In this document: positions 46,677 through 55,400 of the stretch, in pieces
Layout: the number at the start of each line of letters is the position of its first letter
Position numbering within the stretch: position 1 is the stretch's first letter
Origin: Nonomuraea roseoviolacea subsp. carminata
GTDB lineage: Bacteria; Actinomycetota; Actinomycetes; Streptosporangiales; Streptosporangiaceae
Reading direction: 5' to 3'
DNA length: 64,000 nucleotides
Assembly: GCF_024172185.1 (NCBI RefSeq)
Contig: NZ_JAMZEC010000001.1
Span: 5,476,001-5,540,000 of the forward strand
Position numbers and translations under genes: made by a program
The notes under the pieces: model-generated
The model's database searches: none
Told to the model about the DNA's origin: nothing
What the model saw: the letters and a program-made list of their open reading frames with translations, nothing else

Positions 46677-47413
46677 CGGCTCGTCCGGTGACGGTGCGGG
46701 AGTGGCTGCCACTCCCGCACCGTCCGCGTGTGGAGCCCCTCGCGGGGGCCGAGGTGTGGAAGGCGCGGCTCGACCGGCCGGTGCGCGACGGGTGGCGGGG
46801 CTGGCTGTCGGCCGCCGAGCGGGAGCGTGCGGCGGGCTTCGCCGACGCGGGGGAGCGCCGCCGGTACGTGGTGGCGCACGCCGCGCTGCGGTCCGTGCTG
46901 GGCGGGCTGTGCGGCGTGCCGCCCGCAGACGTCCGGATCACCGCCGAGAAGTCCGGCCGGCCGTGCCTGGAGGACCACGACGGCGTCGACTTCAACCTGT
47001 CGCACTCCGGCGAGTGGGCGCTGGTCGCCGTCGCCCCGCCCGGCACGCGCGTCGGCGTGGACGTCGAGCGGATCCGCGCCGACCTCGACCACGTGGAGCT
47101 GGCCCGGCGCATGTACCAGCCGGAGGAGGCCGAGCGGGTGCGCGAGCGCGGCCTCGCGGAGTACTTCCGGCTGTGGACCGCCAAGGAGGCGTACGTCAAG
47201 GCCACCGGCGCCGGGCTGGCCGGCCTGCGCGGCTGCCTGGTCACGGACACGGTGACGGGCTGCTGGGTCACTGACATGGGAGAGGGGAGCGCGACGGTCT
47301 CGTCGCGCTCCCCCGACCAGGAGGCGTGGCCGGTGCGGTTCCTCGACGTGGCCCCCGGCTACGCCGCCGCCCTCGTCACGACCGCTTGGACACCGGCACC
47401 ACGTACCGGGTGA
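46673..47413 (+). CDS. Sfp-type 4'-phosphopantetheinyl transferase
   Basis: 246 aa from a GTG overlapping the thioesterase stop (GTGA). Family motifs are clear: NLSHSGEWA, VGVDVERIR (metal-binding GxDxE) and FRLWTAKEAYVKATG (WxxKEAxxK). It should convert the apo carriers of the cluster to holo form: nine PKS-embedded carriers plus two discrete ones. It closes the plus-strand operon. Its last 38 bases overlap the tail of the convergent acyl-CoA dehydrogenase gene. Confidence 0.93.
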   Translation: MTARPVTVREWLPLPHRPRVEPLAGAEVWKARLDRPVRDGWRGWLSAAERERAAGFADAGERRRYVVAHAALRSVLGGLCGVPPADVRITAEKSGRPCLEDHDGVDFNLSHSGEWALVAVAPPGTRVGVDVERIRADLDHVELARRMYQPEEAERVRERGLAEYFRLWTAKEAYVKATGAGLAGLRGCLVTDTVTGCWVTDMGEGSATVSSRSPDQEAWPVRFLDVAPGYAAALVTTAWTPAPRTG

Positions 47414-48536
47414 ACACCAGGTCCCGCAGCACGTCGTCGCCGCCCTCGACGATCGAGACGTACCTCATGTCGCGGGCCAGCTTGCCGATGACCGACTCGT
47501 GCGTGTACCCCAGCCCGCCGAACATCTCCGACGCCGTCGAGGCGATCTGCCAGCCGGTCTGCCCGCAGAACATCTTCGTCGTCAGCGCCTGCTTCAGCGT
47601 GCCCGTGCGCAGGAACTCCTCGCCCGCGTCCGGCCGGGCCGCGATCGCGTCGTACGCCCGCGCCGCGGCCAGGCACTGGTTGGTCATGACCTCGATCTGC
47701 ATCTCGAACTGCCCCAGTCGGGAGGCGAACACCGCGTTGGCCGTCAGCGGCGCCCCCTTCACCGACTTGGCCTTGCCGTAGTCCATGCACACGTCGCGGA
47801 TGCGGCGGGCGACGCCGAGCGCCGTGGTGGCGATGAGGATGCGGCTGGCGTTCAGCCCCACCTCCAGCAGGCGCAGCCCGTTGCCGCGCAGCACGTTGGC
47901 CGCCGGCACGCGCACGCCCGACAGCGACACCTGGTAGGTGGCCGACGAGCGCAGCCCGATGACCTCCCACCGCTTGTCCACGGTGACGCCCGGGGTGTCG
48001 CGCGGGACGAGCACCGCCAGGTAGCCCGACGGGTCCTCCTGGCTGCGCGCGATCACCACGAGGAACTGCGCGAAGCCCGTGTTCGTGGAGAACGCCTTCT
48101 GCCCGTCGAGGACGACCGTGTCGCCCTCGACCCGGGCCGTCGTCGTCATGCGGGCCAGCTCGCTGCCCGCCGCGTGCTCGCTGCCCAGCGTGGCGGCGAA
48201 GCCGTTCTCCGCCACCAGCCGGCCGAGATGCCGCTCCTTCAGCTCCTCCGAGCCGTACCAGGTCACCATGCTCGTCGTCAGGATCGGGATGAACAGCGTG
48301 AACGCCACGCCGGCGTCGTGGTAGGCCAGCTCACTGGTGATGCGGACGCTCTCCTCCAGGCCGAGGCCGAGCCCGCCGTGCTCCTTGGGCAGCCACCAGT
48401 TGGCCAGCCCCGTCCCGGCGAAGCGCTCGTACAGGGGCAGCGGCGCCTCGGCCAGCGAGTCGAGGTAGGCGTCGTTGCCGGTCAGCTCGCGCCGGGCGAA
48501 GCCCTGGACCGCGCGCAGGTACTCGGGCTGCTTCAT
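47376..48536 (-). CDS. second acyl-CoA dehydrogenase family protein
   Basis: 386 aa, ATG with AGGAG upstream, four bases after the AT-less PKS stop, so last gene of the minus-strand operon. Acyl-CoA dehydrogenase signatures: GSEHAAGSELARM, DGQKAFSTNTG, FGGLGYTHE and DMRYVSIVEGGDDV, with the likely catalytic Glu in VEG. It is distinct from the FkbI-type enzyme. It may desaturate or oxidise a carrier-bound or CoA-bound intermediate, or back up hydroxymalonyl formation. Position next to the terminal PKS module suggests a late-chain substrate (inference). Confidence 0.88.
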   Translation of the reverse strand: MKQPEYLRAVQGFARRELTGNDAYLDSLAEAPLPLYERFAGTGLANWWLPKEHGGLGLGLEESVRITSELAYHDAGVAFTLFIPILTTSMVTWYGSEELKERHLGRLVAENGFAATLGSEHAAGSELARMTTTARVEGDTVVLDGQKAFSTNTGFAQFLVVIARSQEDPSGYLAVLVPRDTPGVTVDKRWEVIGLRSSATYQVSLSGVRVPAANVLRGNGLRLLEVGLNASRILIATTALGVARRIRDVCMDYGKAKSVKGAPLTANAVFASRLGQFEMQIEVMTNQCLAAARAYDAIAARPDAGEEFLRTGTLKQALTTKMFCGQTGWQIASTASEMFGGLGYTHESVIGKLARDMRYVSIVEGGDDVLRDLVFTRYVVPVSKRS

Positions 48537-48540
48537 CGGC

Positions 48541-51500
48541 TCACTCCTGCTCGTCGCGCGCGTCGAGCAGCTCGGCGAGCTGGCGCACCGTCGGGCACTC
48601 CAGCAGGCCGGTGACCGGCACGGACGCGTTGAGTTGCTTGCGGACCCGGGTGGTGAGCTCGATCGCCAGCAGCGAGTGGCCGCCGAGCTCGAAGAAGTTG
48701 TCCAGCGCGCCGATCGGCTCGATGCCGAGCACCCGCGACCAGATCGCGGCCAGCGTCGCCTCGGTGCCCTCGCGCGGCTCGACGTAGGCGTTGTTCAGCT
48801 CCGGCCGCGGGTGGCGCTCCTGGTCGTCGTCATCGTCGCCGGCCTCGTGGATGTCGCCGGTGACCCACTGCGCCAGCCGCGCCTCCAGCGGGCCGGTCGA
48901 GATGACGAAGTGCCCGGCCCGGTCGGCCGCCGACAGCGCCCGCTCGAACACGCCCACACCCTCGGCCGGGGTCATCGCGTAGTCGATGACCGCGCCGCTG
49001 TGCCCGGCCACCCGGTCGGGGTCGATGTTCCAGGTGTCCCAGTCGACGGTCACCCACCGCCCCGCGCCGGCCGTGCGGGCCGCGCGGACGTAGGCGTCCA
49101 GCGCCGCGTTGGCCGCCGCGTACGGGGCGAGCGTCATGCCGCCCAGCACCGACGCGATGGACGACAGCGTGATGCGCCGGTCGGGGCACTGCTCGCCGAG
49201 GACCTTCTGCAGCACGTGGAAGCCGGTCACCTTGGCCGCCAGGTGCGCGTCGCACTGCTGCCGGTCCATCAGGTGCGCGAAGTTGAAGTACGCGCCGTCC
49301 TGCACGCCCGCGCCGTGGACCACCACGTCGATCGCGCCGAAGCGGGCCACCGCCTCCGTCACGACCGCGCGCATCGCCTCCTCGTCGGCCACGTCGGCCG
49401 ACAGGGCGAGCACCGTCGCGCCGCGCGCCTCCAGGTCGCGGACGTTGGCGATGTGGCGGGCCGTGCGGTGCGCCCCGGGCGGCACGTCCGCGAGGAAGGC
49501 GTCCCACTCCTCGCGCGGCGGCAGCGCCGAGCGGGCCGTGAGCACCAGCCGGCAGCCGTACGTGCTCGCCAGGTGCCGGGCGAGCACCAGGCCGACGTCG
49601 CCGAGACCGCCGGTGATGAGCACGGTGTCGCCGTCGCGGAACCCGCGCTCCTCGGGGGCGGGCTCGTCCACCGGGTACTGCCGGTAGTCCCGCAGCCACG
49701 TCTCGCCCGCGCGCAGCGCCACCGGCCCCTCGTGCGGGCAGACCGCGGCCGCCAGCACCTGCTCGGCCAGCGCCGCCGGGTCCCGGCCCGGCTCGCCGCC
49801 GTCCACATCGACGCTGCGGCAGCGCAGCCGCGGGTTCTCCTGCTGGAGGCTCGGCGCGAGGGCGGCGAGCGTGGAGTGCTCCGGGTGGCGCAGGTCGGCG
49901 CCGGAGACGCCCACCGCGTACGAGGTGAGCAGCACCAGCTCGGCCCGCGGCGCCGAGCCCGTGTTGTCCACCAGCTCCCGCGCCAGCGACAGCGCCGAGT
50001 AGAAGCCGCGGGCCTGCTCGGCCGTGAAGTGCTCCACCGGGTCGGCGCCCGGCGCGGCCTCGGGGCTCGCCAGGCTGAAGCCGTGGACGATCGCGCGCGG
50101 CGCGGCCACCAGGGAGTAGAACAGCTCGGCCACGTCGTCGGCCTTGCCCGGCCGGATCGTGAAGTCGCCGCGGTCGTCCTGGCCGAACCGGTCGCCGGCG
50201 CGCACCGCCGTCACCTCGGCGCCGGCCCGCGTGAGCCGCTCCACCAGCGCCTCGCCGCGCTCGTCGCCGGAGAGCACCAGCCACGGGCCCGCCAGGCGCA
50301 GCCGCTCGTCCAGGCCCGCGAGGGGCAGCGGGTGCGGCCGCCAGGTCGGCAGGTACGTCCAGTGCCGCAGGTCGAAGTCCTTGCCGGGGCCCTGCCGCTG
50401 GGCCTGGGCCTGCGCCGCCGGGTTCGGCTTGATCCAGAACCGGCGGCGCTGGAACGGGTAGGTCGGCAGCTCCACGCGGCGGCCTTCGCCGCCGTGCAGC
50501 GCCGGCCAGTCGATCGCCGCGCCCGCCAGCCACAGCCGCGCCACCGCGGCCAGCAGCCACTCGGCGGCCGGGGCGTCGCCGTCCGGCGCGACCACGACCT
50601 CCTCGACGGCCTGACCGGCGCCCTCGCCCTTCAGCACGTGGACGCCCACCCCGGCGAGCCCGTCGGCCAGCGCGCCCAGCGCCTGCTCCCGGTCCCCGCC
50701 CGCCGCGGACACCGGCGCACCGGCCGACGGCGAAGCGACCTTCGCCGGGCTTGACGGGGAGGCGGCCCTCGCGGCGCCCGACGGGGACGCGCCCGGCCGC
50801 AGGACGGCGTCCACGGCCGCCCGCAGCTCCGCCCACCAGGCGTCCGGCACACCGGAGTCCGGGACGCTCAGCCGCACCTTCGGGTTGCGCCGCTGCGTCT
50901 TGCCGCCGATCCACCGCGACGGGTCGCCCAGCGCGGCCACCGCGTCGTCCCGGTCACGGCACACCACCGCGCGCCGCAGCGCGAAGCCGCCCCGCGACAC
51001 CTGCAGCGTGAACGCCACGTCGGCGAGATCGTCGCCGCCCTCCTCCGCGAGCTCCGCCAGCTCCGCGAGCTCCGCGAGGTGCGCCCGCAGCCGCTCGCCC
51101 ACGTCCGTGAGCGCCTGCTCGTCGGCCGCCGAGAACACCAGCAGGTGCGGCCCCGGACGCGCCGGACGGTCCGGTCGCGGCGGCGCCTGCTCCAGGACGA
51201 CGTGCGCGTTCGTGCCGCCCAGCCCGAACGAGCTGACGCCCGCCCGGCGCGGATGCGGCCCCGCCGTCCACGGCCGGTGCTCCTTCAGCACCGTGAACCG
51301 GTCCTGCGCGCTGGCCAGGGCGGGGTTCGGCGTCTCGTAGTCGGGGGTGCCCGGCAGCAGCTCGTGCCTGAGCGTCATGGCGGCCCGCATCAGCCCGGTC
51401 ACGCCGGAGGCGCGGTCGAGGTGGCCCAGGCTCGGCTTCAGCGAGCCCAGCACGCACGGCGTCTCCCGCGTCTGCGCGAACACCCGGTTCATCGCCGCCA

Positions 51501-52482
51501 GCTCGATCGAGTCGCCCAGCATCGTGCCGGTGGCGTGGCACTCCACGTAGCCGACCGTGTCCGGTTTGACCCCGGCCACGCCCAGCGCCGACTCGATCAC
51601 CTCGGCCTGGCCGTCCACGCCCGGCGCGGTGTAGCCGGCCCGCAGCCGGCCGTCGTTGTTGGCCGCCGACCCCAGGATGACCGCGTGGATCACGTCGCCG
51701 TCGACCAGCGCGTCGGACATGCGCTTGAGCGCCACCACGCCGGCGCCGCTGCCCATCACCGTGCCGCTCGCCTCGGCGTCGAAGCTGCGCACCCGTCCGT
51801 CGGGCGACATGATGCCGCCCTGCTCGTACAGGTAGCCGGACGGTTGCGGCAGCGGCGTGAACGCGCCGCCCGCCACGGCGATGTCGCACTCGTACGTCAG
51901 CAGGCTCTGGCATGCCAGGTGCACCGACACGAGCGAGGTCGAGCAGAACGTCTGCACCGACACCGCCGGCCCGCGCAGCCCCAGCTTGTACGACACCAGC
52001 GACGCCAGCGAGTCGCGCTCGTTGCCCACGGCCATGAGCAGCGCCCCGCCCGGCTGAGCGGTGAGGTGCTGGATGTTCTGCACGATGTAGTCGGGGAACC
52101 CGCAGCCGCCGAAGACGGCCACCTGGCCGGGCACGTCGGTCGGGCAGTAGCCGGCCGCCTCCAGCGCCTCCCACGAGCACTCCAGGAACAACCGGTGCTG
52201 CGGGTCCATCGTCTCGGCCTCGCGCGGGTTGATGCCGAAGACGGTCGCGTCGAAGCGGTCGAGGCCGTCGAGCGGGCCGCCGACGCGCACGTACCGGGGG
52301 TCGGCGAGCCGGCCGGGCTCGACCCCGGCCTCCCGCAGCTCCTCGTCGGTGATCGCGCGCAGGCCCTTCACGCCGGCGAGCAGGTTCCTCCACAGCTCGC
52401 CGACGCTCGCGGCGCCCGGGAAGCGCCCGGACATGCCGATCAGCGCGACCGCGGAGTCGTAGTCGGTTCCGTTGTCGGTCAT
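48541..52482 (-). CDS. AT-less PKS module 8: KS-KR-carrier, no release domain
   Basis: 1313 aa, ATGA overlap with the upstream module 7 gene. KS ~10-430 with Cys180 in TFCSTSL, ECHATGT and LKPSLGH, apparently active. Where an AT should be (~430-670) the KS-AT linker and the post-AT linker (RLWLAGAAIDW, LPTYPFQRRRFW) remain, but the catalytic core is gone. KR from ~952 (TGGLGDVG, Tyr1121). Carrier near the C terminus is PCP-like (FFELGGHSL, Ser1270). The protein stops ~40 residues later at DARDEQE, without thioesterase, reductase or the basic docking tail of the other modules. I take it as the last PKS module; its extender must come in trans or it may not elongate. Confidence 0.9.
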   Translation of the reverse strand: MTDNGTDYDSAVALIGMSGRFPGAASVGELWRNLLAGVKGLRAITDEELREAGVEPGRLADPRYVRVGGPLDGLDRFDATVFGINPREAETMDPQHRLFLECSWEALEAAGYCPTDVPGQVAVFGGCGFPDYIVQNIQHLTAQPGGALLMAVGNERDSLASLVSYKLGLRGPAVSVQTFCSTSLVSVHLACQSLLTYECDIAVAGGAFTPLPQPSGYLYEQGGIMSPDGRVRSFDAEASGTVMGSGAGVVALKRMSDALVDGDVIHAVILGSAANNDGRLRAGYTAPGVDGQAEVIESALGVAGVKPDTVGYVECHATGTMLGDSIELAAMNRVFAQTRETPCVLGSLKPSLGHLDRASGVTGLMRAAMTLRHELLPGTPDYETPNPALASAQDRFTVLKEHRPWTAGPHPRRAGVSSFGLGGTNAHVVLEQAPPRPDRPARPGPHLLVFSAADEQALTDVGERLRAHLAELAELAELAEEGGDDLADVAFTLQVSRGGFALRRAVVCRDRDDAVAALGDPSRWIGGKTQRRNPKVRLSVPDSGVPDAWWAELRAAVDAVLRPGASPSGAARAASPSSPAKVASPSAGAPVSAAGGDREQALGALADGLAGVGVHVLKGEGAGQAVEEVVVAPDGDAPAAEWLLAAVARLWLAGAAIDWPALHGGEGRRVELPTYPFQRRRFWIKPNPAAQAQAQRQGPGKDFDLRHWTYLPTWRPHPLPLAGLDERLRLAGPWLVLSGDERGEALVERLTRAGAEVTAVRAGDRFGQDDRGDFTIRPGKADDVAELFYSLVAAPRAIVHGFSLASPEAAPGADPVEHFTAEQARGFYSALSLARELVDNTGSAPRAELVLLTSYAVGVSGADLRHPEHSTLAALAPSLQQENPRLRCRSVDVDGGEPGRDPAALAEQVLAAAVCPHEGPVALRAGETWLRDYRQYPVDEPAPEERGFRDGDTVLITGGLGDVGLVLARHLASTYGCRLVLTARSALPPREEWDAFLADVPPGAHRTARHIANVRDLEARGATVLALSADVADEEAMRAVVTEAVARFGAIDVVVHGAGVQDGAYFNFAHLMDRQQCDAHLAAKVTGFHVLQKVLGEQCPDRRITLSSIASVLGGMTLAPYAAANAALDAYVRAARTAGAGRWVTVDWDTWNIDPDRVAGHSGAVIDYAMTPAEGVGVFERALSAADRAGHFVISTGPLEARLAQWVTGDIHEAGDDDDDQERHPRPELNNAYVEPREGTEATLAAIWSRVLGIEPIGALDNFFELGGHSLLAIELTTRVRKQLNASVPVTGLLECPTVRQLAELLDARDEQE
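50470..51204 (-). other. site of the missing acyltransferase in module 8
   Basis: About 245 residues lie between KS and post-AT linker, against about 465 in sister module 7. No GHSxG/GYSxG, GQGxQ or HAFH motif is present. A low-complexity stretch rich in Ala, Ser and Pro (~residues 560-595) fills part of the gap. The frame is intact, so this is a clean in-frame loss and not a frameshift. Confidence 0.85.
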
Positions 52483-55400
52483 GAGGCCCTTCCTCTGAGC
52501 ATGGTGCGGCGCTGGGCGATGCGGGAGCGCTGCTGGTCACGGGCGTCGGCCGGTTGCTCCTCGGGCTCCTGGCCGGCGCGGGCCGCCTCCGCCAGGGAGG
52601 CGATGGTGGGCGCCTGGTAGAGGATGTGCGGCGGCAGGTAGGCCAGCTCCAGCGCCCGCCTGACCTCGGCGATGATCTCCATGCCGAGCAGCGAGTTGCC
52701 GCCGAGCTCGAAGAAGTTGTCGTGCACGCCGACCTGCTCCAGGCCGAGCGCCTCGGCCCACACGCCGGCGATGGTCTCCTCGGTGGGCGTCTGCGGCTCG
52801 ACGTACGCGGTGGACAGGTCGGGCCGGGGGTGCCGGCCGAAGGCGTCGCGGATCTTCTTGACCGTGGCCTGGTGGCTCTCGATCGACGACCTCCGGCTCA
52901 TCGCGACGAGCGGCGCGAAGTCCTGCGTGGAGGCCACCACGTGCCGCTCGCCGCTGGCCAGCACCCGCAGCAGCGTCTGCCAGCCCTGGTCGAAGGTGAG
53001 GCCGAAGTTCTCCCGGTACCACGTGAAGTACTGCTTGGAGCCCTCGTCGTAGTTCTCCAGGCCGTCGGTCCAGCCGTTCCACGTCCACTCGCACCAGTCG
53101 ACCGAGGTGACGTGGACGCCGGGCAGCTCGTCGCTCAGCGCGAACGCGTCGAGGAAGGCGTTGGCGGCGCAGTAGTCGACCTGGCCGGCGCCGCCGCCCG
53201 TCGCCGAGGTGGTGGAGGAGTAGAGGGCGAGGAAGTCGACCGGCACGTCCCGCAGCACCTCGGCCAGGGCCAGGGTGCCGCCGACCTTGGGGGCGAGGAC
53301 GCGTTCGACGTCGGCGGCGGTCTTGAACTGCATGAGGCCGACCGCGGGCACGCCCGCGCAGTGCAGGACGCCGTTCAGCTCGCCGTACCGGTCGAGCGCG
53401 GCGTCCACCGCCCGGCGCGCGTCCTCGACGCGCGACACGTCGCCCGCGACGGTGACGACCTCGGCGCCGGCCGCCTCCAGCCGGAGCAGCCCTTCCAGGC
53501 GGCGGCGCACCTCGGCGGCCGTGCCGTCGGAGGCGAGGATCGCGTTCCACTGGTCGCGGGGCGGCACGGGGGTACGGCCGAGCAGCACGAGCCGGGCCTG
53601 GAACTGCTCGGCCAGCCGCTCGGCCATGGCCAGGCCGATGCCGCCGAGCCCGCCGGTGACGATGTACGCGCCGCCGGGCCTGACCCGGGCGACCGGGGGG
53701 TTCTGTTCGATGACGGAGGCGTCGAGGGCCTCGTAGTCGGGGATCCAGCGCCCGCCGCCGCGCAGGGCGACGACCTGGTCGGCCGGTTCGGCCCGCAGCT
53801 CGGCGAGCAGCGCCCCGCCGGACAGCCCGTCCGGCTCCACGTCGATGAGGCGGGTGGTGACGCGCGGGTACTCGACGGGGATCAGCCGGGTCGGGCCGAG
53901 CAGCGTGCCCCGCGCCGACGCCACCCGGTCGCCGGGGTGGACCTTCTGGCTGCCGGTGGTGACGATGTCCAGCGACCAGCCCGGCAGGCCCAGGTCGCCC
54001 GCGGCCTTGGCCAGGCCGACCAGCGTGTGCAGGCCGCGCTGGAGGCAGTCGGGCGTGGACTGGCCCGGGTCGGCGCACCACAGGTGGACGATCCGGTCGG
54101 GCACCCGGTCGGTGGCGGCCAGCTCGCGCAGCGCGGCCAGCGCGTCCTCGGGGGAGCCGGGCCGTACGGTCAGCCCGTCCGGGCCGGCGGAGAACGCCTC
54201 GCCGGGACGGACGGTCACGACCTCACGGCCGGTGTCGCGCAGGTGCGCGAGCAGCGGCGCGGCGACCGCGTCGGCGGCCCCGCCGGAGGTGTAGAGCAGC
54301 CAGCGGGCGGCCTCGTCCTCGCGGGGCGGCCGGAGCGTGGTCTGCCGCCAGACCGGGGTGTGGATCCAGCGGGTGTCGGGCAGCCGCGGGTACGCCCTGG
54401 CGATGCTGGTCGGGTCGCTCTCGTCGAACACCGGCGTGCCGCCGGAGGAGCCGAGGGCCGACTCGTCGATCTCCAGCCAGTACTCCTGGTGCTCGAACGG
54501 GTAGGACGGCAGCGGCACGCGGCCGGGGGCCCAGCCGGTGTCCTCGTGCAGGGCCGCCCAGTCGACGGCGACGCCGGTCAGCCAGAGCCGGCCGACGGCG
54601 GTGGCGAGCGCCGCGCCCGCGTCCTGCGGGTCGTTGGCGCCGGGCAGCGTGGTGACGATGAGCGGCCACTGCGCGCGGTCGCACGCCGGGTGGCCGCGGG
54701 TCAGCGCGCCCAGCGACTGGCCGGGGCCGATCTCGGCGAGCGCGAGGTCGGCGATGCCGAGCACCTTCTCCAGCGCCGCCCCGAACTCGACGGTCTCGCA
54801 CATGTGCCGCGCCCAGTAGCCCGGGTCGGTGACGACCTCGGCGGTGGCGAGCTCACCGGTGACGTTGCTCAGGTACGGCAGCGCGGGCGGGTTCAGGGTG
54901 ATGTTGTCGCTGATCCAGGCGGTCAGCTCGGCGGCCACCGGCTGGAGCATCCGCGAGTGGAAGGCGTGCGTGGTCTCCAGCCGCCGGTGGCCGATCTTCA
55001 GCTCGCGCAGCGTGGCCATGGCCGCCTCGACGTCCTCGGCCGGGCCGGCGAGGACCGTCTGGGAGCCGGTGCGCACGGCCACGTCCAGCCGCCCGCCGTA
55101 CAGGTCGCCGAGGACCGTGCGCAGCCGCCGCTCGTCGGCGGAGATCGCCAGCATGGCGCCCTCGGGCTGTGAGGTGATGAGCTTGGCCCGGTAGGCGACC
55201 AGCCGCAGCGCGTCGGGCAGCGACAGCACGCCGGCCAGGCACGCCGCCACGTACTCGCCCAGGCTGTAGCCCACCATGATCTCCGGGGTGACGCCCCAGC
55301 GGATGAGCTGCCGGGCCAGCGCGTACTCGGCGACGAACACGGCCGGCTGCACCAGGTGCGCCTCGGTCGCGGAGAGCGGCGCGGCGGGCGCGGCGCGGCC

